Below, piece after piece: positions 12,701 through 24,604 of a stretch of DNA of 64,000 nt (its first letter is position 1; each line of letters begins with the position of its first letter). Origin of the DNA: Elmis aenea (lineage: Eukaryota; Arthropoda; Insecta; Coleoptera; Elmidae). The stretch lies in assembly GCA_947652605.1 (NCBI GenBank), contig OX393577.1, positions 65,248,108-65,312,107 of the forward strand, in the 5' to 3' direction. A program made the translations under genes and the position numbers. The notes beneath the pieces were generated by a model, which had not been told where the DNA came from, searched no databases, and saw nothing but the letters and a program-made list of their open reading frames with translations.

Positions 12701-13373
12701 CTGGCTTCTGTAATATTGCGTTTTCAGATAATTCATTGCATAGGCCTGAAAAATATGGGGTATAATTACCATTTTTATTATTTGAATAAAGATTTTATTA
12801 GTGAAAAAGTGAGAGTTTGGGATTCAAATTAAATATCTGCGAAGATGTCTCAAAAACAAACGATTATTCTCAATATGTTTATAGGGACACTCCAATTTTT
12901 CAATGTATTTAGCAAATTTTAGTATAATAAGCTTTTAGTTTGAATAAACACTTTTTACTTGTTCAGAGGTTTAAAAAGTAAAATTTCTTGCAAAAGCAGT
13001 TATCCATTTTTTTGCAATGATAATTTTACTTTATATTATTGATACATCTTTGTAACAACAACAAAAAAGAAGTTAGTTTACCTGAAAAAATGTTTTAAGG
13101 GGCTTTTTACGACAAATTTGAACCAAAAGTGTGGTGCCAATTTATATTTCAAATTTTATGATCGATGAAGGCTATTTCTACAAAATCTTGATCCTGAAAG
13201 AATCATTTTAAGCCTGGAAATTATTATGTTTTTTAATTCATCGCACTTTAAAATCAGTAGTGGTTGAAAATTTTGTGTTTTTGCCATATACATAAATATT
13301 TGTTTGTCGTACACCAGTGCAAATTAATCTCCGGAGTTCTGACCTTCATCGTAATTTCGGTTGTTATTCTACG
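9745..13373. repeat. Large inverted repeat, ~600-bp arms, ~2.1-kb spacer
   Basis: The left arm (9745-10640) is matched in reverse complement by 12774-13373. Shared landmarks include AGAATAACAACCGAAATTAC, the TTTGCACCGGTGTACGAC region, TTTCAGGATCAAGATTTTG, CTTTTGCAAGAAATTTTA, and GTTTGGGATTCAAATTAAAT at the inner edge. The left arm is longer only because a hAT MITE sits in it (10244-10530). The spacer has no recognisable transposase; a 75-codon frame at 11746-11973 (-) with hydrophobic stretches is unassigned. This may be a foldback transposon or two inverted copies of one repeat. No target duplication was identified. Confidence 0.8.
10244..10530. mobile_element. hAT-type MITE, 287 bp, perfect 8-bp target duplication
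   Basis: The termini are CAGTGGCGTAGCGAGAG and, inverted, CAGTAGCGTAACGACGG. GGCGCCCGGG and CCCGGGCGCC are further inside. The flanking 8-mer CCTGTATG is present perfectly at 10236-10243 and 10531-10538. It is inserted in the left arm of the 9745-13373 inverted repeat. The right arm (near 12880) lacks it. It is noncoding. Confidence 0.92.
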
Positions 13374-14123
13374 GCATAATTTTGAGGGAAGTTCTGTGAA
13401 TTAGATGCATACATTAAGCTGTGAAACGGTTTTGAAGGTACCAGAGCAAGAGGGAACAAATTTAGATAATTTAAATTAAGATGCCTGCCTTAAAAGCTCA
13501 TCCAGGCCGCAATGTTTTGCTAATATCTCGCCATTTTTTAAACGGAATAATTAAACTTAATGAGAGCAGAAATGTTTATCCTAATTTGGACAATTTAGCA
13601 ATAAAATACGGGACATTTATACACTCGATGGCACTCGGAATAAATTTCGTACAAATATTACGCCATAATTGTTAGCGCTAATTCTTGTTTCCGTGTTTTT
13701 TTACGGGTGGTAATCCTGTAACGCATAATTTACTTTTTTATACATTTTTAAGCTTGCTCTTTTTGAGTTCTTATGCAATACGCAATTTGCCCTTAGTTAA
13801 AGAAATGTTTCCCACTCGTTTAACGATTAAAATATGTTTCAATAAACATTTTGCTGGTGTGGTTAAAAATTAACTACCGAAATTTTGGCATAAAACGTAA
13901 ATTGCTTGGCTTGATAAATTACGTCATATGTGCTATGGCCATCACTGGGTTCAACCCTTTATTTAGCCTGGAGCTATTTCAATACAATTCGCACTATAGT
14001 TCTCATTTTAAAAAAATTTCACCAAAAAAACAACAGTTTATATGTTTAAAACAATAAATTTTTAACATCTGAAAAGAAGAAATTCCGACGGTATATATAT
14101 TTTTTAGCCCCAATTAATTGGTA
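13374..14123. other. AT-rich noncoding DNA, nothing recognised
   Basis: The open frames at 13481-13675, 13685-13873 and 13851-14057 are short, lie in different frames, and have no recognisable motif. Confidence 0.45.
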
Positions 14124-15060
14124 GAGTAAAGTGCTCTAATATGGAATACTTTTTTGTATTCGGCAATAATATTCACATTTATTCAAAAATTTTGCAAAGA
14201 AAATTGTAAGGAATTTGTAATGAATACGCAACACATTACTCGAATTCTGATACGATATTACTGTAGATATTTCTTATATAGCTATTTTTTTTTAAATGTT
14301 ACTACTATTTCATATTAAGCTCCCGGGGAACCTAATATGGAATACTAGGGGTTCTTAATATGAAATATAGAATTATATAGGAAATATACATTAAAATAAA
14401 CAACTGCTCATAGATTAATCTATTATTTCTTTTTGATTTACATTATTACTTAAACCAAACCAAAACTTTGTTATTTATGTAAATTAAATTATAATTCAAT
14501 TGTCATTCTAACTAATGTTGATAATTTATTTATTTTTTACAGGTAGGACAATAGAATTGTTTTTTTTTTGTTGGTATTTTGCACATTTTTCGTGTGCCCA
14601 TTTCTGACACTTTTGACACTGAACCCATATTCCTGTACTTAGTGACCATAATCATATTCATTATAAGGCACCTCTATGTATTCCATATTAGGTATCAATG
14701 TGACATTTCAAAAATCGGTATATGTAAAACATGAAATGGCCCCAATTAAAATTTTGGTCTATTTAATTGAAATGTAAAGGCTCATGCTAAATAAACATGC
14801 AATAAAATATTTTATATCATTTACCTTAGCATATAATATTTTGCACTGAAAGATTTAGCCTAAAAACTCAGTAGCACGTCAAAAATATATTTGAAACTGT
14901 TATGTAATCTAGTGAATATTTTTTAACTATTTTACATTTGGGAATGTGTGATCGATGTACAAATAGGTACATATACTTTTCAACAGATATCGCTTATTCA
15001 TTGTCATAAAACTGATGTATTCCATAATAGGTTACTGTTCCATATTAGGGCACTTTACTC
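14124..15060. mobile_element. TA-flanked nonautonomous element with GAGTAAAGTGC ends
   Basis: The left end GAGTAAAGTGCTCTAATATG is matched by the inverted right end (CATATTAGGGCACTTTACTC). Both are flanked by TA (14122-14123, 15061-15062), as for Tc1/mariner-superfamily insertion. The motif CTAATATGGAATAC or a close variant recurs inside, near 14136, 14331, 14353, 14682 (inverted), 15018 (inverted) and 15036 (inverted). The 105-codon frame at 14948-15265 crosses the element boundary and is not supported. No transposase is present. Confidence 0.75.
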
Positions 15061-16380
15061 TACGTTCTTTCAAATATATTTCTTGAAAATCATTCCCTGT
15101 ATAAGACAGCACGATTTTTTTTTAACTAAAGCGCTGAAAATACTGCATTCGATAAAAGCACAAAAGCTTATAAAAACTGTAATAAAAAATATATCCCAGT
15201 TTTCTCATACAATCCACACATTTTCACTGATGAAGTCCAATATCATTTGTATGAAAAAAACATGACATATAAAGCTTAACATCCCCCACACCAATATCAA
15301 CGTTAGTACATCCAAACGCCGACAGTTCTAATAAAAATGTTAGAAATAAAACTTGGTTCTCAAATCTGAAAAATACAGGAAATGAATTCTTCGCAGAAGT
15401 AATATCTTTCTTGTCTGAGGAGACAGTAAAATTGCTATAACGGCCAACGCAATGTAATAAATCTTGAAATGAACAGCTGTCAACCGCTGTACTTTAAACT
15501 CAACTAAGAATTAGAAGAAAAAATTTGATGTCGTTTGTAATATGGAGCGGGCTGGCTTCACGCATCGCTTTTTAAAACAATCTTCCCCGAAAAAACTTGA
15601 TTTAAACTTTTGAAATTGATACGGGACGAAGGAATCTTGTTTTTTGTTATGGGGCGTAGAAAAAAAGTTAATTCTTTAATGTAAAACCTGTCAGATGTTT
15701 TCGTTCAAGATTGATGCATTAAGCCTTGAAATTTGCAGCACTTTCTCTTACCCGCCATGGTGTGGCAGGTGAAATAATTCGATGATTGAGAACTGAGCAC
15801 GTCTTAATTTGCTGAATGCATTAGGAAGGCTTCGTACTTTTCTGGTAGATCCAAAAAATTCGCAAACTGGTCGTACGATTCAAAGGGATTGATGGAGATT
15901 TTATTGAAAAAATGTATTTGTCGGAGAATTCACGCCATGCATACGTGTACATTAAATGAACTGCATCGAATTGCTTAAACTATTTATTTACTAGGAGAAA
16001 TCAAAAACAATGACCTATTGTTTGAAAATTCAAATTTGTTGACCATTTTCAGGACTCTCGTCTCTTTATCGACAAGACGAGAACCTGAAAACTGAACTAG
16101 CATTTTGCAAGAGATTCTTCCATAGAAAAAGGTAAATAATTTATCATATTCGTATTCATATAAATGTTAATAAGAATCTCAGTAAACTGTAATAGATACA
16201 ACTGACTTACTTTGAAATTGTTGTTAACATTTCACCACATAAACACAAAATAACTGAAAAAATTTAAACAAATAAACCTCTATTTTACCTTTGTTCTTAT
16301 GATTGTTTAATATAATTATTATTATGTCTTATATACAAGGGACCTTCAAATGAAAACTGCAAATGAATTTTTAATATGTA
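15061..16380. other. Noncoding DNA, nothing recognised
   Basis: No open frame with a recognisable family and no repeat boundary were seen. Confidence 0.45.
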
Positions 16381-17527
16381 CAGGGTGGTCCAAATTCAAT
16401 GGGATTGCATGGGTATCTCGGTTAATATTCAAGATAGAGAAATTGCCAAAAATGTGCAGTTTTTGAGAAACCATTTCCGGTTTTTGAGTTATCAGGAAAA
16501 AAGTGTTTTTTTGTTACTTTAATAATTTGTCATGTGTCCGTTATTGTTGTAAATGTCGAAAGAATTTATGAAGTTTATTTTTAGATATTTTATGCAAAAT
16601 TCGATGATACAAAAAAAAAATTCTTTACACTCGCCGTTAAAAAGTTATGACACAAACTTACGTTTTTTTTTAAATGGAAGCTATAGTTGGCTATGACCAA
16701 TTTAAATTTCTTATTTTTATCATTCCAAATATATAAAGGTTAATGTATTTATTTTCAGTAATACGCAAGTTACAAAGGTTTTTCATATTTTTTTAAAGCT
16801 AAATAGGTAAAAACAAAAAGTAGGTTGTGAAAAGAAACAAACATATAAAGTGTAAAATCTTATAAAACTCATGTGGTACAACATCCCAACGATTATTTAA
16901 AAGGGATTTAGTTTTGTCGTTTATGGTTAGTTAGGTTTGCAATACATTTTTGGTTCAGAGTCGATTGTTACAATTAAATCGTATTCATATTTTTTTACAT
17001 AACTGCTAATTCTGACTGTATAATTGTTTATCTTTTATTCAAACGTTGTTTTTGTTTGTTTTCACAGCCTACTTTTTGTTGTTACCTATGTTTATCTTAA
17101 AAAAAAAACGAAAAACCTTTGTATCTGGCGTATTATTGAAAATAAATACATCAACCCTTATACATTTGGAATGGGAAAAAATAAGGAATTTAAATAGGTC
17201 ATAGCAAACTATAGCTTGCTTTTAAGAAAAGGTAAGTTTGTAGTTTGTGACATAACTTTTTAACGTTGAGTTTTTTAGTACCTACTATCAAATTCTATAT
17301 AAAAATATCTAAAAATAATCTTCATAAATGTTTTTGATATCTACAACAATAAAAGAGATATGACACGTTATAAATACTACAAAAAAAAAAACAGTTTTTC
17401 GCGAATAACTCAAAAACCGGAAATGATACGAGTAGAATATGTTTGTTCTGAGTTTGTCTCAGAAAACTGCACATCTTAAATATTAAGCGAGATACTAATG
17501 TAATTCCGTCGAATTTGAACCACCACG
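16381..17527. mobile_element. Palindromic MITE with CAGGGTGG end
   Basis: The left arm starts CAGGGTGGTCCAAATTCAAT after TA (16379-16380). Its features return inverted toward 17527: GGTTTTTGAGTTAT versus ATAACTCAAAAACC, TTTTTAGATATTTTAT versus ATAAAAATATCTAAAA, and AAAAAGTAGGTTGTGAAAA versus TTTTCACAGCCTACTTTTT. The arms run to about 16840 and from about 17060, leaving a ~220-bp loop. The right tip is eroded. It is noncoding. Confidence 0.8.
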
Positions 17528-18753
17528 TGCAAATACATATTTTTCAATGTAATTATTCTTGAGGATAATGCATTTGCCCCAACAGAACACTAAAGGGGTG
17601 AATAGCCTGTGAAAAAAGTCCTTCAGACGTGTGGGCTACCAATCTTGAACCACTTTCTTCCTGCCTCTTTATAATGAATGTCTTAAAAATGATGAAAACT
17701 ATGTAGAAAAGTAGTTAAAGCTGTGGCATATCTAATAAAAAAACTGATTTTTTAATAACCACACTGTACCTACTTTTCAGATGTGCCTCGTATATTTGAT
17801 ACATGAATTTCTACAACCTTGCTTACATCAGTTACACCACCGACGTGGCTAAACACGTTTAATTGTTCAGAAATCCATAAATTCTAGATATCATTAACAC
17901 CCCAAAGTTTTAAAGCACGTTCTGTTATCAGTTGTATCTGACCGCCGAGGATTACCTCAAACAACGTGTGTTGTCAACACGACCTCACTCTTAATTAAAC
18001 TACAAATTTCCTTGCTTATGTTTACTCATCAAGCAACAGAGTATCTCGTAGTAGATTCATCACACGGCGTCGAAAATGATGCACATTTCCGTATATTGCT
18101 CGTAAATTTAGAAATAATGGTTATTGCGGTCGTCTTCTTTTTCCTTTGCTTATTCGTTAACGCCATTCTGTAAGGGCCCTGTAATTTGTACATCTATCAA
18201 CAACAGAATTATCTGTTATTATCACTTCCAACTGAATGTTGTGAAAAACAGTGAGCGCAACATATTATTTTATTTTATTTTTGTGGCTTGAATGAAAGGA
18301 AAAAACGTTTCCGCGTTTATTTTTATCATCGTTTTTAATATAATACATATACGAGAGGAGTTTTTTATATTTGGGGAATGAGTCTGAAACAGACTAAAAG
18401 ATTCAAGTTTTATAATTTCATTTTTATAAATTTTTTTCTGACATTTCTACATTTGTTAGATCTTTAAATTAATTGGTGGGTTGTGTACAACCATTGCTCT
18501 AAAATTTTAAAAGTTGCTTTGGATTAAACCGATTTGTAAAAAATCAATACGATTGAAAGATTGATATTTAATGATTTGTATATTTAAGAAGTCTTTGCGG
18601 CAATATTTAAAGAAGTAATGCAAAATTTGCGATATTTGATGCAGTTTTAGAAGAAAAAAACAGTTTTGTGTTGAATAAAACCGTCAGGGCTTATAATTAT
18701 TACTAGTTTTTTTTTTTTAATAGGGTAATAATGTACGTTGATATTCGTTTATA
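17528..18753. other. Noncoding DNA, nothing recognised
   Basis: No coding sequence recognised. The composition is near the window average. Confidence 0.45.
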
Positions 18754-19366
18754 CAGGGTGTGTAAAAATTGGCGGAAGCGCTACACGTGGCGATGTTCTT
18801 TGTAAAATTCTAACTCGAAAATCTTAATACGAAAATGTTGTACCATGCTTGCTGTGTCTGCAAGAGGTCCTTAAAGTTTTGATATTTAGTCCTTTAATAA
18901 GCTTTATTATTTAATACTTGCAAATGAAAAAGCTGCAATTTGGAATAAATATAAATTTCTAATAGCATTTTTTCCTAGATATTGTGTTCTTCCTTTCAAA
19001 AATTGGTGTTGAAAATATGTAAATCACTGATTTGAATGAAAATAATACATATCGCAACATTGTCATTAGCTGTCAACTCTGTTTTTTTCGTAATTATTTC
19101 TAGACGAAACCTAAAAGTTTGCAGCTATGTTTACGAACTGAAGGCTTTCAGTTCGAACAAAAATTGTAAATACCTAAGTAAAAATTGCTGATAAAAAAAT
19201 GTCCAAACGCAAATCAATGTATGCAATGTTGCCATTTTTTTTTTCTTTAAATGGTTTCTGAGGCCATAGGAAGCATGGTACAACATTTTTGTATCAAGAT
19301 TTTCGACTTAGAATTTTACGAAGAACATCGTCACGTGTAGCTCTTCCTCCAATTTATACACACCCG
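18754..19366. mobile_element. Palindromic MITE, 613 bp, CAGGGTGTGT ends
   Basis: Terminal inverted repeats of about 110 bp: the left reads CAGGGTGTGTAAAAATTGGC and the right (inverted) CGGGTGTGTATAAATTGG. Both continue through CTACACGTG.CGATGTTCTT and ATGTTGTACCATGCTT. It is flanked by TA at 18752-18753 and 19367-19368. The interior is AT-rich and noncoding. Confidence 0.88.
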
Positions 19367-19963
19367 TATAATAAAATATGGAAAAGTCACGGTGCTCTTG
19401 CAGTCAAATTATTCGAAACATTTGTTTGTACAAACGTCGACAAACAAAGTTTGTAAAACGCAAAATGAGATTGTGTAATATTTAATTCGCTACATGATTG
19501 CCCGGCAATTTCATTTTGTTGCTAGTTGGTCACTGCAAAACCACGATAAAAACTGTCATTTGTTAACCACAAATCTACTAAATAACTTTTTGCTAAAAAG
19601 GCTTTAAACAAATAACGAGATATTTGGCAAAAAAACATTAATCTCCTTCAAAGACCCCTAAAGATGTCGTAGATGTTAGACGAAAGATTAGATTTGTGGC
19701 AGCGTAATCCCGTCCAGTACCGAATATACGACCAATGAACCCGACTAAAATATATTTCATTTAATGATGTGAAAGATCCTGACCTCAACTTTAAAATCGC
19801 TTACACGGATGTATTTTAATTTATCATAAAAAAGAGCAAATGTTTTTAAAGTTCCCAAATAGTAATACTTCGAAGACAACAAAAGAAAATTAATGAAATA
19901 AAAAATCATTATGCAATACAACCTAGAACTATCGTTATTTGCGAAAGCGTTTTTCATTTTATA

Positions 19964-20477
19964 CAGGGTGTCCACCTATTGCGTATTTCTTTCATAGGTG
20001 CTTTATTATTCAAAATAGAAAAAAAGTTTTAGCACACAATTTGTTGGAGATCATAGGATGCATACTTTATCTACAATTATTTTCAGCTATACAGAGTGTT
20101 TGGTTTCCGCGAACCGATGTGCAGCTTTGTTATTTTAAATACAACACCCTGTATAATTTCCATTTTTCAATTCTAAATTGAATTCTCTTAAAAAAAAATA
20201 AAAGCAATAGTTTTTGAGTGTTTACGTTATTTTTTTTTAAATTCAGCTAGATGAGCCGACAAAAACAAACACCCTGTGTATTATTTAAAAGGTTTCATAG
20301 TCCAGAGCGCTTTATAAGAGTACTGTTAACAAAACTACTAAATTATTTTACACTGGGGTTGTTAAATCGCTAAATATGAATATTTTGTTAAAGATCGGTA
20401 ACCATCAACATTTTCAAAAAACAAAAACGTAAATAATTTAAAAACTATTAATTTTATGCACTAGGTGGGGACACCCG
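19964..20477. mobile_element. MITE, 514 bp, CAGGGTGTCCACCTA ends
   Basis: The left end CAGGGTGTCCACCTATTG pairs with the inverted right end CGGGTGTCCCCACCTA, with TA on both sides (19962-19963, 20478-20479). Three further ACACCCTGT-like or TACAGAGTGT motifs occur inside (20093, 20145, 20268), which might mark smaller nested elements or internal transposase-binding sites. The 80-codon frame at 19939-20181 overlaps it and is not supported. Confidence 0.75.
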
Positions 20478-21454
20478 TATAATCGTGCACTTAATTTAAA
20501 TTAACTTTTGAAGTAGTCATGTTTTTTTGTCCAATAGGTTTAAGTTCGATTTGAACAAGAGTTCGGTGAAGTTGTAAGCAACGCGCAGATTTTTATATAT
20601 ATTTTATTGCGTCGTGTAATAAGCGATTCTGAGGTATATTCCTTGGTGTATAAAACAAACTGTGTTTTACAGGATATAATCCTGATTATCTTGGTGCTGC
20701 TGAAAGTTCCGCGTCGTTGACTAAATGACCTTGTTTATGACATGTGTTCCGGTGAGGTCCTCTTAGTACGGAGTTGATTGCTTTATTGGGTTCGCCCTTA
20801 TTGGACTTGGAAGAGAAATGACCCATAGCGACGTCATTCCGGCCCGACCTCTACATATTTACATTCCATCGCGATGCATTCTTACAACTTTCTTATGGCA
20901 GTTACATAATAAAGCGTCGAAGTTCGATGTGTATCTCTACATTATTCATTTTTTCGGACTCAGCGGGAATGTTTCTTATTCGCGAAAACACTTTCTGAAA
21001 TACAGAATGAAAACAGTGGTGAGGTCGATCGCTCAACGTTCGTGATTGATCAGAGTCCTCAATTGCGCGTTGCCAATCTCTCGGATGTGTGGGCAACCGC
21101 GGAATATTATGCCACAGGTAGTCACGATCACGCACGTGGCGTGATTAATGTGAGAAGGTTAAAGAATGGCGAGGGATGTTTTCACAAAAGCATTGCGTTT
21201 TGCGTGCTCTCCCGACGCCTTTGGCGGATTTTCCGACAAAATGTGCGCAACGGAGTAATAAAATATATCGAGCGATGTTTGCACGTTACAAATAACGGTC
21301 CACGCACAATGGGTACAATGCCAACACTTAATCTTGTCGAAGTGTTCGATATACTGGGTGATACACCACATTTATACTCTCTATTCCTTCCTAGTTTAAT
21401 ATGTGTTAAATTATTTGTATAAAGTTTTTCAATTATTTATATTTGTTGGCTACT
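20478..21454. other. GC-elevated island at 20690-21420, function unknown
   Basis: Base composition rises clearly above the surrounding DNA, and stop codons are sparse on both strands, giving a 126-codon GTG-initiated frame at 21042-21422 (+) and antisense frames at 20902-21135 and 21159-21371. None matches a family I recognise, and frames open on both strands mainly reflect composition. Candidate explanations are conserved regulatory DNA or an unrecognised exon. Confidence 0.3.
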
Positions 21455-21812
21455 ACTGTTTCTTTTAGCGTCTTAATGATATATGGATTTTCAATGGAAT
21501 CGAACGCTTTGTTGAAGGCTATGGTTGCTATGTACAAAACTTTGTTATATTCTTTTGATTTCATTTGGCTGACTACATTAGATGATCTGGAGTAGAAAAA
21601 CCTGATCTGAAGCCAGCTTGTTCTGGCGGTTGTTGTTCATTCGCTAGTCTTTTCAGTCTACCTTTTATAATTTTTGTAACTAAACCAAGAAGGTCCAGAT
21701 ATTAAAATAGAAAAAGGAGTAAAACAGGGAGACCTTCCGTCTCCCTTAATATTCAATTGTGTATTAGAACAAATTTTTAAAACCTTAGAATGGAATAAGT
21801 TTGGAATCATTA
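21455..21812. pseudogene. LINE reverse transcriptase fragment with inverted 5' part
   Basis: On the minus strand, 21670 to 21455 encodes RT motifs EQAGFRSGFSTPDHL and, after frameshifts, a KAFDSI-like motif and IIKTLKET. On the plus strand, 21681-21812 encodes the next RT block, EKGVKQGDLPSPLIFN followed by LEQIFKTLEW. The upstream part of the element is therefore inverted relative to the downstream part, with its 5' end abutting the downstream piece. That is the geometry left by twin priming. It is heavily truncated and non-functional. Confidence 0.75.
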
Positions 21813-21814
21813 TA

Positions 21815-22435
21815 CAGGGTGATTGATTGGGACCAGGCCTTAAAAATATATGAAGAATGAATGAATGTCGTAATGGCATATGATCTGTTTAATGAAAATA
21901 TTTTCAAGATAGCGACACTTCCGGAAATGCCGGAAGTTGACGTCTACTTTCTTATTACAAATACAATGGTCCACTTTTTATTGCATTTTTGGATTTAAAA
22001 CGTTATTTTAGGGAGACTTTTGATAGCGTCCCCTATACCTAAGTGCAATAGTTTTTTTTAGATTTTTGGACTTTTTTGAAAATATTTCGATTTTCATTGT
22101 GATGCTTAATATTATCTACCGCCGCCATTTTTAAAGAGAAAACGCTTAAATTTAGACTATGAATAGAAGAAACCTTGGAGTTCATCCTGGAATTTTTCCA
22201 TTCGATGCATTACTTACAGGGTGCCCGATTATTTTTTTTTTTAAATACAACTTCAGACCAGTAAAACTCGTTTTTTTTCAAATGTAATGACCAATATTTT
22301 TCTTCATTTTCTAATGCAAAATTGCATTCTGCATCAATCTGTATTGGCGTTTCCCATACCTATCTGCAACAATTTTCGAGTCATTAAGAATTTTTGATAA
22401 AGTTAAGAGAAATTGAAATATTTTTAATTAGTAGG
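21815..22435. other. Noncoding DNA with two solo CAGGGTG ends
   Basis: CAGGGTGATTGATTGGGACC follows TA at 21813-21814, and a second CAGGGTGCCCG occurs near 22217 in the same orientation. No inverted partner was found for either, so these are probably truncated ends of the MITE families seen elsewhere in the window. Confidence 0.5.
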
Positions 22436-22890
22436 CCTTTTTTTGGGTTAGTGTTATATTTAATTTCTTTTGTAATTTCTTTCGGAGTGGGTAAAACTAT
22501 TTTCTCAAGATCTTTTACTTCTACTTCCATGTTCTCATTAATCTGTTCTTCTTTTGGTTTGAACGTTTCTTAAAAGTAATTGGCAAAAGCCTCTGCTTTC
22601 TGGGTGTTACTTTTTTCCATTCTCCATTAGTGTTTCTTATTGGTGGGTAACGTGATGTTATTCGTTTTAATTTTTTGACAGCTTTCCATAGCGAGTAGTC
22701 AGTTTCTTTGCAGCCAGTTAGTTCTGTTAAAATTTAATAATGGAATTATTTTTTAATTCTATTATTTCTCTTTTAATTCGTTGGGAGAGATTATTTAAAA
22801 TATTTTTGTCTTTAGGGGGTCGCGTTTGTTGCCAATTTCTTCGAGCTTTTCTCTTTTCTAGGTTAACATAACTGATCGAAGAGCACCCCA
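22436..22890 (-). pseudogene. Jockey-clade LINE fragment (region upstream of RT)
   Basis: The minus-strand translation begins NLEKRKARRNWQQTRPPKDK near 22865 and continues through SLWKAVKKLKRITSRYPPIR and NTNGEW. This is the linker between endonuclease and reverse transcriptase typical of Jockey-clade ORF2. Several stops and frameshifts are present. No N-terminal endonuclease or RT palm is attached. Confidence 0.75.
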
Positions 22891-23685
22891 GGATCAGCGA
22901 GATATTGCTCTCGTTGACAACTTTTACCCCTTTACCAAACCAATTGTTGTTAATACTTTGTTATGCTATGCATTATTCAACATTGTGACATGGTGGCATG
23001 CCACGTATGTGTTGTTTTTTATCGGATGCAACATGTTTATAGCGGCTTGCATGTGACATGCGATATGTTAAACTTTGTAAACTGACCTAATTGCAGCTTT
23101 AAATCAAACGTTTCCGAATAAATTTCCAGAGTACTTTTTTAAATATTCATGGCGCTTATCCACTGACAGAATAACAACACGGCCCCATTAAGCAGGTGTT
23201 GACCCCAATTTTCAAAACGCATTCGACTAACAAAATTACAATAATAGCGATAATAATCATAATAATGTTTGTTTACACGAATCGATGCGTCAAGGGACTT
23301 TCTAAATCACGGCTGTAAATATGTTTCCGGCCGCACATATTCTGGTGGAGGTGCCGAGCGCTATTTACGAAGTCGGGCGCATAAATAAAATGAACCGTCG
23401 GCAGTCGTTTATTTTGTATTAAATTTAGCGACGGTTCCCTGATGAACAGACTATTTTAATTACGTTTGACTACAGGCAGCGGTAAATTACAGTGGCTCTA
23501 TGTGTCGCTCAATGAAGAAGCCCTCGCATTATTTTTAAGCAAAACAATGACGAACAATCAGAGAACGTTGTTATTTTACCCAATATTACAAAAGTTTTAG
23601 ACATAAACACTCAAGTTTATGTGGCTAAAGCAATGGACTGACTTTTTCTAGTTTATTTACACAAAGAATTTATTAGTTTTCACGT
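22891..23685. other. GC-elevated noncoding island, possible regulatory DNA
   Basis: Much of 22890-23480 is less AT-rich than its surroundings and contains several TAAT/ATTA and TTTATT/ATAAA core motifs plus a CACCTG-type site, but no open frame of note. It could be a conserved noncoding element. This is a composition-based guess. Confidence 0.25.
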
Positions 23686-24604
23686 ACGAGGTGAGCGCCA
23701 AAATTTCCCGGCCTGACTATGAAGGAAACAGCGTAGTCTCAAAGTTAAATTAAATTTTTCAATATAATCCCCCCAGACATCAATGCACTTATTACATCGT
23801 TTTAGAATCAATTCGATACCCCTAAGAAAAATATGCCTTCGGTTTGTCTGCAAAATGTGCCCAAACTGCAGCCTTCAGCTGTCGGTCGTTACTGAAATGG
23901 GGCCCGCCTTTTTCAAATTTCCAAACAGGTAATAGTCACTGGGGGCCCATATCTGGACTATACGGAGGGTGATCGATTTGTTCAAAACCGCAGTCACGAA
24001 TTGCGGCTTGAGCAATTCCAGCAGTGTGCACGGGGGCATTGTCAGACTGGTCAGTTTCCCACGTCTTTCCTCCCGAATATTTGGTCGTAATTTGTGCAGG
24101 AGTGCTGCATAACATTCCCCGTTGACTGTGGTTCTTTAAAATCTATGAGAGGAATGCCCTCACAATCCCAAAAGATCGTAGCCATCATCTTTTTTGTCGA
24201 CCCGACAGACCCTTAACTTTCTTGGCGGTGCTTCTCCTTTTCGCCTACATTCCATCGATTCTTTTTTGAACAAAGGATTATTGTAGAGAACCATGGTTTC
24301 ATCCCCTGTAACAGTTGTCTTCAACGCGTCCACAAGATTTTCTCCACAGAGCTCCAAACAGGATCGAGCACATTCAATACGACGCTGGCGCTGAACTTCT
24401 GAGAGATGTTTGGGGACCCACCTTGCACTAACTTTATTCATGCCTAACCGATCGTGGAGGATTCGGCGAATGCTTGTATCTGAAAGCCCCGACATTTTTG
24501 ATAGTTTTCTCACCTTCAAGCGTCGATCGCCTAATAAGAGTTCCTCAACAAGGGCAATCTTGTCATCCGTCACCACTTTCACAGTCCTTCCTGTTCAAGC
24601 ATCA
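23686..24604 (-). pseudogene. mariner-family transposase relic (second mariner lineage)
   Basis: From 24582 the frame reads the second helix-turn-helix region (KLSKMSGLSDTSIRRILHD), the WVPKHLS motif and the first catalytic aspartate in VTGDETM. After a frameshift near 24165 it continues as MATIFWDCEGIPLID. The second and third aspartate blocks (APVHTAGIAQAAIRD; YSPDMGPSDYYLF) are recoverable only across further frameshifts and a stop near 23940. Their spacing is that of DD34D mariners. The N-terminal helix-turn-helix is missing. The low-coordinate end carries TACGAGGTGAGCGCCAAAAT, a plausible terminal repeat; the other terminus is lost at the junction with the LINE fragment. It is clearly a different lineage from the intact mariner at 52044. 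Confidence 0.85.
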
